From an uncultured Prevotella sp. (GTDB lineage Bacteria > Bacteroidota > Bacteroidia > Bacteroidales > Bacteroidaceae), in the NCBI GenBank assembly GCA_900771975.1, contig CAAGPV010000014.1:30512-94511 (forward strand): a DNA stretch of 64,000 bases, written 5' to 3'. The translations under genes were made by a program, and so were the position numbers. The notes beneath the pieces were generated by a model that was not told the origin of the DNA, made no database searches, and saw nothing but the letters and a program-made list of their open reading frames with translations. Numbering within the stretch: the first letter of the stretch is position 1; every line of letters begins with the position of its first letter. Of this stretch, positions 40,870 through 50,445 are shown in pieces.

Positions 40870-43800
40870 TTAGAAGGGCATATTTTCCTCGTTTATCTGC
40901 AAAAGAGAATTAATTGCCGTGTTGTTGTTATTGTCGTTGTTGCTGCTGGCATATCTCCTACCCTGCTTACGTGTGCGGTAGTTCTCCCAGCGTTCACGTT
41001 CCTCATCGGTGAGCTGCACAGGGGCACCGTTCTCGTCCTTGTAGGGCAGCGGATCGGGGCGCTCGGCATACTCACGGGCAATGCGCTTGAGCTCGCGGTA
41101 GTCCTTCGGTATCGCGTCCTTGCCAGGGCGGTAGAAGAAGAACACATGCTTGGAGGTCTGCATATAGCGGATGTACTTCGGCTCGATTGTGTTGTCATTC
41201 TCCCATTCACGGCCAACAAAGTATTCCTGCGTCACCCATGCCTGAAGCTTGAAGCACTTGCGCTGCTTGTCGCTCTCGTTTTCAAAGAGGTGCGGAGGGT
41301 TACAGGTGATGCCCATATTCTCGCAATAGTCGTATATTTTCTTCTTGAACGTGGCTCGGCTATATTCCTTCGATTTCCCTTCGGAGGCATCTGCCCAGTC
41401 GCGCATAAACTCGTTGAACATATCGTCGGTACAGATTGGCACCCCATAGACCTCGTTGCGAGAAAAGAACCACTCAAAGTAACGGACAATGCTCTCGGTG
41501 AGCTTCTGTACCATCTGGCGACGGCGCACATTCTGTTGTGGAGCCAACGCAAACGTATGGTAGCGCATCAAGAATTGCACTGACAAAGCACAGATATAAA
41601 TAATCTGATTGCGGTCAGTGTCGAACAATTCTTCAGGATTTTTACTGAACCCTTTCAATAGATCGCTCATCATACGTGCCGGTTGTCGCTTTTGCGGATT
41701 CTCACGTGCAAAGCGGTTGGAAAAACTAACCAACGGGAAGCGGCCTATAGTAGACGAGGAATCATCAGACAAAGGGTAGTTCGACGTTATAACATGCAGC
41801 GGCGAATCCTTCATCTTAAAAGAGATGGCATCAGCGTTCTTCCGCTCGGCATTCGTCCCACCTGTTATCTGAACATAGAAATAATCCAACGGAAAACTTC
41901 TCGGCTTGTCTTCCCAATGAACAACCCTGAATTTGCCAGGATATTTGATGATGTCCGCAAGAACAAATCGGGCGTCGCCAATATCCTTAAAGTGTCGCAT
42001 ATCGACTTTGAACACGTTAACGGCAGCCCCGACAAAGGTATTTATTACCCACGACTTGCCGGAACCACCTGTCGCCTGCTTCTCATCGGGGATAGAGTCT
42101 TCCAACAGATAAGGACAGACATTCTCCATCTTGTCCCAAGTACGGAAACATACACGACCGATACCCGAAATCATGTTTACGAAATGACTGTTGATTACCG
42201 CCATATCATCCACAGACATCTGTTGTTTGTTGCGGATTGTGTTCTGCTCCTGTTCCCACAGGGTGTTGGCACAGCCACGAATGATGCGCAATGCAGGCCA
42301 TAAATCCTGCTCACGCTTGTCGTTCCAATCCACCTGCCAACGGTATGTCTGTGCCCACTCAGCAAGCTCCGCTTTCATCTGTCCAATCTCGGTGATGGAG
42401 AATACCGGCGAACCGTCCTCGTTGCGCATCGCCTCTTTGGTCTCGATAGACTTCTTCTTGTCAATATACTCTTGACTCTCCCTTATCGCAAATGGAGGTC
42501 TGAATGCACGCATCGTGAAGTCGTAGGGTTTGCGTGCCAAAGCAGGAATGAAAAAGTTGATGTTGTTGTAACTGACTGGCGTAATAGCTTCGGGCGTAAT
42601 CTTCAGAGCCACATTTCGGAAGTAGAAATATTCCGTCTTGGCATTAAAAGCGTCGGAAAAATCAATCACCATAGACAATAAACCGCCTGCACTCTTTTCG
42701 GAAAAAGTCTTATCTACCATATTGGCACAATCCGACATAAGGCGTTGCTCGGTGTCGTTGTGCCGCCAACATAGTTCGATGAAGTCAAGCAACAAATCTT
42801 TCATCGCCTGGATGATACTGCTACTGTCGATATACTCAACAAAGCAGCGGTCGAGGTGTATATATTGTCCCACAAGGTCGGTACTCTCCGGATCTACCAT
42901 GCGGTAATATCCGTGCGCACTCATAAAGAGCCACACCTTAGAGGGCGACACCTTACATGTAGGCGGTTTTGGTTTTCCACTACGAGGGTCGCGTGGATAT
43001 TCTATTTCAAAGGGGTCGGTATTCTTGGCACCGCGTAAACGTGAGTAGAGCGGTATGCGGAGGTCGTGGTCGAAGCGAAAGTTATCTTCGTCCGTCATGC
43101 GGTAAGTTATCATATAGTCGCGCACACTTCTCGGAGAACAACCATAGAGCCATGTCCAACGCTGATTATTGCTTGAGTGAAAAGCATCGGGCAACATAGC
43201 ATAACAGATGTCGCTATACTTTGTAGCAATGGCTCCGCAATCGCGCTGACTGGCAATATCGTTGGGATAAAGCATGACAACACGTTCGGCAAATCTGTTC
43301 ATCTTTTGGTATTGCACGGCATTGAAGTTAAGCTTTTCTTGTCGCCACTCACCACGGTCGATGTACCAGAAATTTCTACGGCCGATGCTGAATGCCACAT
43401 GATACCAACAATATTTTTGAAAGTGTGGGTCATTTTCCTTGTCGATACGCAATGAGCGCATGGCATAATATATACTGAGTGCATCTTCAGGCGTGCGGCA
43501 AAACACCACTTGCCGAGCCTTAATGTCGGCTGGCTTTATCTTCTCCTGCTCCAGGTGGTAGGTTCCTTTACCCTCACCATCCTTGTTTTTATTCTCTACC
43601 CATATATCCTTTTCCTTAGTGTATTGTTCTTCCGGCTCAAACTTCTCAATGGCTGCATGCACGGCTGTGGATGCGCTGTCACGGTGCACCACAGCATAGT
43701 TGAATACTCTGTCGCCCATCAGCCAACGGCTTACTTTGCGCACACTGAGGTCGTCGCAAGTAGAAAAAACGATTGGGTCGCTTTTCATTGCCGGACGGAA

Positions 43801-44568
43801 CAGACAACCGCATGAACCTTGCGGATCTATCACGTCGGTGGCAAAGCATACAAAAAGCGGATTCCATGGTGTGCCGTAAATAACCTCGCTTACCTGCTTG
43901 CCTTCGCGCACTACATTAGGCAGTGTCACCTTGTCTACTGCATAAATGCGGAAATCCTCGTTTAATGCAGACGGGGCAAAGTTTTTACCGAAGCCAAAAG
44001 ACGGAACACCCTTGACGAGTGTTACCTCGCAACCGAGCGAAGCAAGCTCCTGCGGATTGAAATCCGTCTTCGGCATAAACGAGAAGGTCTCAATGGTCTG
44101 CGGCGCAATGGTTCGGTAGTCCATTTTACCAAACAACATCGGAAATACCTCACGCGTCTTTTCGTTGTCGCCATACGCCTTCACGACCAAGGCCTTACAG
44201 ATACGCAACAGGCTCTGTCCGTGCATAGGCAAGTGGTGCATGGCTGCATAAAGCTCTATTGCTCCATATCCATGCTTGCCGGTCTTGGTACACATCCAGC
44301 GCACGGCACCATGCTCTGCCTGTCGATTGTCATCCACTCCTACCCCATTGTACAGTCCGCCACGCTCATTATTATAGATAATGAAGTGAGGTGTCTGTGC
44401 ACTCTTCTTGCCATCCGCAGCCGATGCTTCATCAGCCATTGCACCATTCTTTTCACAAAAAGGACAGAAGCATGCCGTCTGACCCTGAAAGTGCTGCTCA
44501 TCGGCAGGCTTAACAAGGTAAGTCAGGTCGATATTGGCAAGTCGATTTATGATAGGATGAAAGAGCAT
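40870..44568 (-). CDS. primase-helicase, CHC2-type zinc finger plus SF3-like ATPase
   Basis: The 1232-aa replication protein starts with a zinc-ribbon primase-like part: CFCPFCEKNG near residues 33-42 and RWMCTKTGKHGYGAIELY near 90-107. A toprim-like region follows around residue 370 (RQVVFCRTPEDALSIYYAM). The ATPase domain has the P-loop ATGGSGKSW near residue 835, then HWEDKPRSFPLDYF and ITSNYPLSDD, as in SF3/D5-type helicases. The C-terminus EENMPF resembles an SSB-tip peptide. It probably primes and unwinds DNA at the phage fork. Confidence 0.82.
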   Translation of the reverse strand: MLFHPIINRLANIDLTYLVKPADEQHFQGQTACFCPFCEKNGAMADEASAADGKKSAQTPHFIIYNNERGGLYNGVGVDDNRQAEHGAVRWMCTKTGKHGYGAIELYAAMHHLPMHGQSLLRICKALVVKAYGDNEKTREVFPMLFGKMDYRTIAPQTIETFSFMPKTDFNPQELASLGCEVTLVKGVPSFGFGKNFAPSALNEDFRIYAVDKVTLPNVVREGKQVSEVIYGTPWNPLFVCFATDVIDPQGSCGCLFRPAMKSDPIVFSTCDDLSVRKVSRWLMGDRVFNYAVVHRDSASTAVHAAIEKFEPEEQYTKEKDIWVENKNKDGEGKGTYHLEQEKIKPADIKARQVVFCRTPEDALSIYYAMRSLRIDKENDPHFQKYCWYHVAFSIGRRNFWYIDRGEWRQEKLNFNAVQYQKMNRFAERVVMLYPNDIASQRDCGAIATKYSDICYAMLPDAFHSSNNQRWTWLYGCSPRSVRDYMITYRMTDEDNFRFDHDLRIPLYSRLRGAKNTDPFEIEYPRDPRSGKPKPPTCKVSPSKVWLFMSAHGYYRMVDPESTDLVGQYIHLDRCFVEYIDSSSIIQAMKDLLLDFIELCWRHNDTEQRLMSDCANMVDKTFSEKSAGGLLSMVIDFSDAFNAKTEYFYFRNVALKITPEAITPVSYNNINFFIPALARKPYDFTMRAFRPPFAIRESQEYIDKKKSIETKEAMRNEDGSPVFSITEIGQMKAELAEWAQTYRWQVDWNDKREQDLWPALRIIRGCANTLWEQEQNTIRNKQQMSVDDMAVINSHFVNMISGIGRVCFRTWDKMENVCPYLLEDSIPDEKQATGGSGKSWVINTFVGAAVNVFKVDMRHFKDIGDARFVLADIIKYPGKFRVVHWEDKPRSFPLDYFYVQITGGTNAERKNADAISFKMKDSPLHVITSNYPLSDDSSSTIGRFPLVSFSNRFARENPQKRQPARMMSDLLKGFSKNPEELFDTDRNQIIYICALSVQFLMRYHTFALAPQQNVRRRQMVQKLTESIVRYFEWFFSRNEVYGVPICTDDMFNEFMRDWADASEGKSKEYSRATFKKKIYDYCENMGITCNPPHLFENESDKQRKCFKLQAWVTQEYFVGREWENDNTIEPKYIRYMQTSKHVFFFYRPGKDAIPKDYRELKRIAREYAERPDPLPYKDENGAPVQLTDEERERWENYRTRKQGRRYASSNNDNNNNTAINSLLQINEENMPF

Positions 44569-44734
44569 TTTTTCGTTTTTGTTTTGTTAAAAGGAAAGGC
44601 TGGAGTGCCAAACTTCACGATTTTTCATCTTCCGAGGATTTTTCTACCTGAAGGAACTATTATTCGCTTAGTAGGGTCGTTGCCGATACCCTCTCCAACC
44701 TATGTAATGACCAAGTGTCGATGTCCTACGCCTT

Positions 44735-44854
44735 TCACGCTTGGATCGCTAAAAAGTTCTCAGGCTTTTTATGGATTTCATCATTTATGTGGTTGCGAAC
44801 CTCGCGCTTATTCCGTGTGTAAGCCTTGCGGTTGTCACCATCGCCACTGGTCAT
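44735..44854 (-). CDS. small basic protein, 39 aa
   Basis: A 39-codon frame (MTSGDGDNRKAYTRNKREVR onward) starts 7 bases after the stop of the 144-aa gene. It is highly charged. The remaining intergenic stretch 44569-44734 shows no gene. Support is limited to position and composition. Confidence 0.4.
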   Translation of the reverse strand: MTSGDGDNRKAYTRNKREVRNHINDEIHKKPENFLAIQA

Positions 44855-44861
44855 TATGTCT

Positions 44862-45296
44862 TTATAGATTGAGGAATGTTTCAGTTCGATAATGCCTCAC
44901 GGTGCAGTTGGCTATCCTCTTCATCCGGCTTATCAGCAGCAGCGTTAACTCCTTGAACGATATAAACAACTCGTCAAGTCCGATGATTTGCACCGCCACG
45001 CGCCAGTATATCTTTCCGTTGCGCCGTCGGCATGAATGCTCGTTGCTGATAATCATATTGCCTATCTTTCCGTTCATCGCAGTAAAGGCAAACTGACAAG
45101 CATCTTTTACCAAAGCAAACGGAGCATGGAAAAGCAGATACGGCTCGTCGTAGTTGTCGCCACGCAAAGCCTCTGTGTAGGCTACACGATGCAAGTAACT
45201 ATGCGTTGATGTACGTCCATCCCTTTTGATGTTCTGTCGGTTAGGGATGTAAGGGTAAGCAAACAAAATCATGATATTGCATAATCTTTTATTCAT
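44862..45296 (-). CDS. hypothetical protein, 144 aa
   Basis: A basic 144-aa protein with a hydrophobic start (NIMILFAYPYIPNRQN) and a later helix LDELFISFKELTLLLISRMK. Its start overlaps the exonuclease gene end by 8 bases. Its place between exonuclease and primase-helicase suggests a replication or recombination role, by inference. Confidence 0.65.
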   Translation of the reverse strand: MNKRLCNIMILFAYPYIPNRQNIKRDGRTSTHSYLHRVAYTEALRGDNYDEPYLLFHAPFALVKDACQFAFTAMNGKIGNMIISNEHSCRRRNGKIYWRVAVQIIGLDELFISFKELTLLLISRMKRIANCTVRHYRTETFLNL

Positions 45297-45978
45297 TATT
45301 GTTTCCCAAACACCGCAGATGTTTCATCATCTGCCATGTGGAGTAGATACTTTTTTTGCAGTCGAATATCGGGTCATGCGCCTCGCCATCTCCCTCGTAT
45401 TGGTCAACAAGCAAGTATGCACGTTCCGGGTCAAACTCCGCTCCCGATTTGTCACAAAGCAATCTTGCACCCTCCATGAAGAAGGTACGATGGTCACGGA
45501 AATTCCTGTAGTTAACAGGTATCTCCATGTTGTACTTATCACAGATATTGCGGAGGATGGCAATGTCAAAGTCTGTTCCTTGCGACCAGAGATTTATTTT
45601 CGATGCCGACATTTCTTTCTGTAAGCATAAGAAAAATCTAAAGAAATCGCCCACTACCACATCAATAGGCATAAGCGGTTCGGCATCCATTTCCAGCAAA
45701 GATTTCTTTGCTTCAGCACTCTGCGCCATCCACCACTTAGCTGTCTTCGCATCGAATGTAAATCCATCAAGAAAAGATGAGCGCAAGTCCACATGACGAT
45801 AGAACGAATAGCCCTCCTTATATACACCTGTCAAGTCGAATGGGTTTTTCTCCGCCTTGTCATTCCAGGCTACGGCTCCGATACTCATCACTGCTGCCGT
45901 TGGGCACAAAGCGCAAGTCTCTAAATCGAAAGTTATATTTAATGTTTGCATCATATCAGTTTTCACAGGATGTCTCAA
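45289..45978 (-). CDS. DnaQ-like 3'-5' exonuclease
   Basis: The 229-aa protein has the DEDD exonuclease motifs. ITFDLETCAL (about residues 15-24) gives the D-x-E, LWSQGTDFDIAIL (about 132-144) gives the second aspartate, and EAHDPIFDCKKSI near residue 200 gives the H-x-D type third motif. This matches phage enzymes of the Rv2179c/DUF5051 group, which degrade RNA or DNA from 3' ends. It is encoded in the replication block. Confidence 0.85.
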   Translation of the reverse strand: MRHPVKTDMMQTLNITFDLETCALCPTAAVMSIGAVAWNDKAEKNPFDLTGVYKEGYSFYRHVDLRSSFLDGFTFDAKTAKWWMAQSAEAKKSLLEMDAEPLMPIDVVVGDFFRFFLCLQKEMSASKINLWSQGTDFDIAILRNICDKYNMEIPVNYRNFRDHRTFFMEGARLLCDKSGAEFDPERAYLLVDQYEGDGEAHDPIFDCKKSIYSTWQMMKHLRCLGNNNE

Positions 45979-46450
45979 GGTCTGACAATTCCTTGTCGAT
46001 AATATTGCATATACCCACCTTTTCCCAAGGCTTCCAGTCGTTAGCCTTGAAACGGGTGCGAACAGTCATCTGCGAAGCCATACCACGCTGAGCCATAAAG
46101 TCAATCAGACTAACACCTATCTTCAGTTGTGTAACCAACTGATAGAACTTACTATCGTCATAGTCGGGCATAATCGACAGAACATAGCCATAACCACTGG
46201 AGCCTTCTTTACCTTCTTTGTTAGGATTCGTATTGCAAGGAACACTCAAAAGAAATTCGTTCTCAATCTTTGATACTCCATCAAGTTCCCATCTGCTAAA
46301 GCCCTTCTCGAAAAAGCGGCGATAGCAAGAACTCTGAGGCATACCATAGTTTTCCATCACAGCATAAAGAACTTTCTTTTCCTCTGCTGAAAGATCGTTA
46401 GCGGATAAAGCTCTACAATCTTTGATTTTCCTCCAAATATTCTTGTTCAT
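45956..46450 (-). CDS. hypothetical protein, 164 aa
   Basis: First gene of the replication operon, 23 bases overlapping the exonuclease gene. It has an N-terminal helical part (AEEKKVLYAVMENYGMPQ) and a central SGYGYVLSIMPDYDDSKFY. Being promoter-proximal and opposite a putative regulator, it may be an early control or replication accessory protein. Not recognised. Confidence 0.68.
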   Translation of the reverse strand: MNKNIWRKIKDCRALSANDLSAEEKKVLYAVMENYGMPQSSCYRRFFEKGFSRWELDGVSKIENEFLLSVPCNTNPNKEGKEGSSGYGYVLSIMPDYDDSKFYQLVTQLKIGVSLIDFMAQRGMASQMTVRTRFKANDWKPWEKVGICNIIDKELSDLETSCEN

Positions 46451-46573
46451 TTAAATTATAAATTTTATATTTGTATGCAAAGTTACATGTTTTTCTTTGA
46501 GCAACAAATATAAATTTAAAATTAACATTACTTTAACATTGAGCATCAACGCTCATATAAACAACGTGACAGT
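46451..46573. promoter_or_regulatory. divergent promoter of replication operon and regulator
   Basis: On the minus strand TTTG (46506-46509), 19 bp and TAACTTTG (46479-46486) form a complete Bacteroidetes promoter for the 45956 gene and the replication block. On the plus side an inverted repeat GAGC-ATCAAC-GCTC lies near 46542-46555, just before the regulator gene, and could be its operator. No clear plus-strand minus-7 box was found. Confidence 0.65.
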
Positions 46574-47182
46574 ATGAAGGTATATAATTTCGTTTACAAC
46601 TACGGTTTTCTGTCCGACTGGATGAAGGCGAATCCCGAGATTAAGCGCGGTGAAATACTGCGGAGTATCGACATGACCGACTACGGAACTCTCGGCAAAT
46701 GGATTGATGGAGTAACGATGATGCCAATGGCGCAAATGATGAAGTTCTGTAATCGGTGGTGCGTTCCTGTGTCAGCTTTCTTCCTGGATGAAAAAGCGGA
46801 GACCGGTGACGTGTACGCTCCTATCACACCGGAGTCGAACATCGAACCTGCTGGCGGCTGGCCGGACGCAAGCCGGAAAGCTGGTATTAAAGTTTGCGAT
46901 CCGCGCACCCATATACACATGCCTTCACGCCTGCCGGAATATATCCACCAGGCAGAGTCTTCAAAAAAACACAACCACCCTTACCGAAAAAAAGATAATA
47001 CACCACAGTGTCAAAGCTCAACAGAGATAGAACGTATGCGCTATCTCGATATTATAGAGAAGTTGAACGACCGGGTATTGTCATTGTCACAAGAAGTTAT
47101 CATGTTACAAAAAAGACGATCAAAGAAGGATAGATACCAATCATCTTATGATATGGCTGCCGAACCCGACCCACACCGATAA
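46574..47182 (+). CDS. putative transcriptional regulator with C-terminal coiled coil, 202 aa
   Basis: The only plus-strand gene in this half. The N-terminal 70 residues (SDWMKANPEIKRGEILRSI, GTLGKWIDGVTMMPMAQMMK, VPVSAFFLDE) have the spacing of an XRE-type helix-turn-helix. A linker follows with a histidine-rich segment, then a C-terminal coiled coil (IEKLNDRVLSLSQEVIMLQK). Divergent placement against the replication operon fits a repressor or copy-number regulator. The DNA-binding assignment is by pattern only. Confidence 0.6.
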   Translation: MKVYNFVYNYGFLSDWMKANPEIKRGEILRSIDMTDYGTLGKWIDGVTMMPMAQMMKFCNRWCVPVSAFFLDEKAETGDVYAPITPESNIEPAGGWPDASRKAGIKVCDPRTHIHMPSRLPEYIHQAESSKKHNHPYRKKDNTPQCQSSTEIERMRYLDIIEKLNDRVLSLSQEVIMLQKRRSKKDRYQSSYDMAAEPDPHR

Positions 47183-47202
47183 CTACACTTCATAACAAGA
47201 CA

Positions 47203-47240
47203 GAAGCCTCCTATCCATCACGGACGGGAGGCTTCATTGG
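47203..47240. terminator. bidirectional hairpin terminator
   Basis: A stem GAAGCCTCC/GGGAGGCTTC with a loop of about 14 bases lies between convergent genes, 20 bp after the regulator stop. The T-run is weak on both sides, but the position suits a shared terminator. Confidence 0.6.
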
Positions 47241-47323
47241 CTTGATACGATAAAGAGGCATACGACGTGCATCAAACCTAAGTTTAACTAAACTAAAAAC
47301 ATATAAAACTGATTAAAACTAAA

Positions 47324-47848
47324 TTATGCTCTTTCATTTGTCGCCGCCATTCTGCGACGATAAAACTCTTTCTCGGTGATCGGCTCGCAGTCGTGCGAGC
47401 CGCTGCAATACGGCACGTCTACATACCAGTGGGCATGATGATGGAAAAGTAGGGGTGTCTGGTTGCCGAAGGAGAACGGCAACGGTAAGCCCGACTTTGC
47501 CTTGATGGGTTCCAAACCCAAGATGCCTATCAGTTCTGTCTCACTCACCACAGGAAGGGCATACATCTCTTTTTCAAGGTCGGTGCCTTCCATAGGAAAG
47601 AAGTAAGCCTGTCCGTCCGGAGCAACCTCCTTGTCCCATCCGTCCTTGGCTATGGTATTCTTGAAGATAACGGCAGCAACGCCACCAGCCATTCCGTCGG
47701 CTGACTCATAATATGTATCTCCGCCCTGTCTCTCTACCCACTGGCGTGCGACCTCTGATACCTCGTTGCATCTGTCCACAAACGCCTGTAACTGCTTGCC
47801 TACTTCTGACGCTTCGGCAACCTTATAAAAATAATGCGGTTTCTTCAT
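47324..47848 (-). CDS. hypothetical protein, 174 aa
   Basis: A 174-aa soluble protein with an N-terminal helix region (VGKQLQAFVDRCNEVSEVAR). A strand-rich C-terminal part contains FGNQTPLLFHHHAHWYVD and a cysteine pair YCSGSHDC. It is the last gene of the lysis/replication block, with a TATAGA leader. Not recognised. Confidence 0.66.
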   Translation of the reverse strand: MKKPHYFYKVAEASEVGKQLQAFVDRCNEVSEVARQWVERQGGDTYYESADGMAGGVAAVIFKNTIAKDGWDKEVAPDGQAYFFPMEGTDLEKEMYALPVVSETELIGILGLEPIKAKSGLPLPFSFGNQTPLLFHHHAHWYVDVPYCSGSHDCEPITEKEFYRRRMAATNERA

Positions 47849-47896
47849 TGCTCTATAATTTATGGTTTGTTTCTTTTGTTTCTTTTGATATTTCCA

Positions 47897-48190
47897 TCAC
47901 CTCATTTTGACGTATATCACCGGCTCTCCACACTCATCCTGCTTCATCTTAAAACCTTTCAGAGCAAGTTCTTGCAGGTAAAGCGACAACGGATCACCCA
48001 GCGGGCACACCACTGCCTTGAAATACGACCTAAGCTGATAGTCAGTGAAAACGTCACAGTCTTCCGTCCAGTGGTCGCTCGGTTTATACTGGTTGCAGAA
48101 GGCTTGTATCTTAGATGGTATAACAAAATCCTGAAGTGTCACTTCCGACTGATCGGTCAACTCCATTTTCTGTTTTCGGTTCTTGCCCAT
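47897..48190 (-). CDS. hypothetical protein, 97 aa
   Basis: I place the start at ATG 48190 (MGKNRKQKMELTDQSEV), 4 bases after the spanin stop. A longer frame to 48271 would run into that gene. The protein has three cysteines and the helix QLRSYFKAVVCPLGDPLSL. Function unknown. Confidence 0.6.
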   Translation of the reverse strand: MGKNRKQKMELTDQSEVTLQDFVIPSKIQAFCNQYKPSDHWTEDCDVFTDYQLRSYFKAVVCPLGDPLSLYLQELALKGFKMKQDECGEPVIYVKMR

Positions 48191-48194
48191 AACA

Positions 48195-48806
48195 TCAATG
48201 CTTTTTATTGTTGATGCGTCGCGCCACAAGCCAACCCAGCAAAGCCACCACAACAAAGAAGATGATGGCATCCTCTATTCTTCGTAATGGTGAAAACTTA
48301 CCATTGGTGTCCTTCTCACTATTCTGCGCCAAACTATCCTTGTTTTGCCAATGTGTATCATACGAGGAAAAACGACTATTAGCCACACTATCCAGCATAC
48401 TCAGATAGACGATCTTCTGTTCCTCTCGTTTGCGCTGCTGCTCGTTGGTGGTCGTTTGCTTGCCGTTATGGTTCTTTCGGTGGATAGTTCGATCGGTTGT
48501 CTTAACTTTATTGCCAAGGCTATCCACCGACTCCGTGATAAGCTCATGGATTAACTCCTCATCGTCGTTGTAATCATGCGCAGAACACACCACATGGGAG
48601 TAATCCCATTTACCAACTGTAATACTATCCTTGCGCACAACAGACATTGCCGAGCTATCCAACTTCGATACCGACACACTATCACCATTACTCACCGACA
48701 CCTTTGTCGTTGCCTTGCGCGAAGAAGCACATGCCGACAGTATCAGCACGCAGACACTTATCAATACAAGTCTATAAAATCTCATTTTCGTTTGCTTTAA
48801 TTTCAT
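48195..48806 (-). CDS. lipoprotein with C-terminal membrane segment, candidate u-spanin
   Basis: The N-terminus is a lipoprotein signal (RFYRLVLISVCVLILSAC) with lipobox LSAC and acylated cysteine at residue 26. The middle is hydrophilic and helical. A C-terminal membrane segment (AIIFFVVVALLGWLVARR, about residues 178-196) is followed by a basic tail. A protein anchored in the outer membrane by lipid and in the inner membrane by its C-terminus is the defining topology of unimolecular spanins, which fuse the membranes at the last step of lysis. The ATG lies only about 8 bases after a TAATTTTG box, so the mRNA may be nearly leaderless. Confidence 0.72.
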   Translation of the reverse strand: MKLKQTKMRFYRLVLISVCVLILSACASSRKATTKVSVSNGDSVSVSKLDSSAMSVVRKDSITVGKWDYSHVVCSAHDYNDDEELIHELITESVDSLGNKVKTTDRTIHRKNHNGKQTTTNEQQRKREEQKIVYLSMLDSVANSRFSSYDTHWQNKDSLAQNSEKDTNGKFSPLRRIEDAIIFFVVVALLGWLVARRINNKKH

Positions 48807-48853
48807 GCCACAAAATTACAGAAACTAAAACAAAACATACGGACAAACAAAAA

Positions 48854-48893
48854 CACCGCCCTACCCTATCCAAGGTAAAGCGGTGCATAAAAT
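48854..48893 (-). terminator. rho-independent terminator after rep
   Basis: On the minus strand CACCGC-TTTACC...GGTAGG-GCGGTG forms a stable hairpin (48854-48885) followed by TTTTTG, a few bases beyond the Rep stop. Confidence 0.78.
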
Positions 48894-48898
48894 TTTAA

Positions 48899-50443
48899 TC
48901 ACTTTATAATCTTATATCCAAAATAGACTACCTTTCCAAAAGCCTTCTTCATGCTCTGCCAAAAAACAGTTTTCTCGTCTTCAACAAGATGCTGTTCTAT
49001 ATACTTCGCCTGTTCCTGCGTAGCGTATAAAACCAACTGTTCACCGTCATACGAGCAAACACTTAATGCTTTCAGATATTCGCTCAACACACCTTTATAC
49101 GCTTTCAAGAATGCTTGCCATTCCTTTACTCCCGGCTTTACTTCCTCTGTTTCGGCAAATGCAAACGTCTGCTGCTGTGGATCGGGCTTCGCACTATGTT
49201 GCTTTATCCACTGCTCCATAATATAGAGCACGAAGTCTTCCATCGTTCCGCTCCATCTATGCGGCTGCTCAACGGCCTTGGGCACACCATTGTAAGCATA
49301 CGTCTTAAAGTCGTTCCAAAGGTCTTCGGGGACATTTGCAACAAACGCCTTGAGCCGTTCTTCGTCAAGCGTAGGATATAGCGACATTAACTTGGCGCAC
49401 AAACGTTTTTCTGACGAACCACGATGCAACTCCAATTCTCGCGCCACACCCAACGGCGTTCGCTTGATATGAAACTTTATTTTGTCAGGATTTCCTCGCT
49501 TTGTAGTGCCTCTATAAATAGGCTCGTAACCATTTTTGTCGGGGTCGATACACGCCAACATTATCTCTATCTTGTTTTCCTCACACAGCCGTTCCATATC
49601 ACCACGCGCTACGTCCAACACCTGTTTGCGGAACTGTGAAAACTTCTTATATTTCTCAGTAGTAACAACCTTTTCGGGCTGCTCACTTTTTTCTACATCA
49701 ACCTTAAACATACCCAATGCCTCCTTTAGCTCACGGTAGTCTATAACAGGGTGCATCTGTCCCTTGCTCGCATACTTCATCAACAGGAGATAAAGACGCG
49801 ACGTATAAGCCGAATTGCAGAAATAGGCGATACGTTCAAGATGATTGAAATATCCGTCTGTCATATCAAACACGGCTTTTGCTACCTCGATATTTATCGT
49901 CACTTCTATATATCCGTCACGACGGAACTTGCGCACTTCCTGTCCGTCTTCGTCTATTTTTGTATTACCGTCTCCCGAATAATTGAAGTCTTCTCCTTCT
50001 CGTGAAGTAAAATTCTTCGGGATAAATATCTTACTGAAGATAGGCATGTAGTCCTCACCTTTTCTGAGTCCAGTTTCAGGGTCGAAACGCGGCAGGTGAA
50101 ACTCAATTTTCTTCATTTGATTTATCACCTTTACCGACTCGTCATAATGACTGCTATCTATACCAAAATCAGCCAGACGTAAACGTATCGGTCCCATCTT
50201 TAACAAGTCTTCTTTCGCGATTCCTCCGTTAGGACGTTCTTTGCTCAGATAGCGGTGTTCGTTCAGAAACTTGGCAAAATGGTCTTGCAACCGTCCGCTT
50301 ACCAACAACATAACGTCCTGTTGTATGAGGGAGTAACTTTTAGCGTATGATGTATAGTTGACAGGTGTGTTTATCCAACGTAATTCGTTCAAGGCAAGTT
50401 GAAGTTTGCCTTCATTGTCTTCTTTTTTCGCTTTCTTTGCCAT
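48899..50443 (-). CDS. repB: Rep_3-type plasmid replication initiator
   Basis: The 514-aa protein has two winged-helix-like regions, as in Rep_3 initiators. The first half has DVMLLVSGRLQDHFAKFL and VKVINQMKKIEFHLP. The second has SAYTSRLYLLLMKYASKG, YRELKEALGMF and KKFSQFRKQVLDVARGDMER around residues 215-300. The C-terminal 200 residues are an extension with KLMSLYPTLDEERLKAFV. It starts directly at the first iteron array, so the initiator can regulate its own gene. Such proteins bind iterons and open the A/T-rich core. Confidence 0.85.
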   Translation of the reverse strand: MAKKAKKEDNEGKLQLALNELRWINTPVNYTSYAKSYSLIQQDVMLLVSGRLQDHFAKFLNEHRYLSKERPNGGIAKEDLLKMGPIRLRLADFGIDSSHYDESVKVINQMKKIEFHLPRFDPETGLRKGEDYMPIFSKIFIPKNFTSREGEDFNYSGDGNTKIDEDGQEVRKFRRDGYIEVTINIEVAKAVFDMTDGYFNHLERIAYFCNSAYTSRLYLLLMKYASKGQMHPVIDYRELKEALGMFKVDVEKSEQPEKVVTTEKYKKFSQFRKQVLDVARGDMERLCEENKIEIMLACIDPDKNGYEPIYRGTTKRGNPDKIKFHIKRTPLGVARELELHRGSSEKRLCAKLMSLYPTLDEERLKAFVANVPEDLWNDFKTYAYNGVPKAVEQPHRWSGTMEDFVLYIMEQWIKQHSAKPDPQQQTFAFAETEEVKPGVKEWQAFLKAYKGVLSEYLKALSVCSYDGEQLVLYATQEQAKYIEQHLVEDEKTVFWQSMKKAFGKVVYFGYKIIK

Positions 50444-50445
50444 AA

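Noticed and set aside
44221..44892. Long plus-strand frame with a cysteine-rich end (CRCP ... CGC)
   Set aside because: Most of it is the shadow of the primase-helicase on the opposite strand; the cysteines arise from reverse-complement codons.
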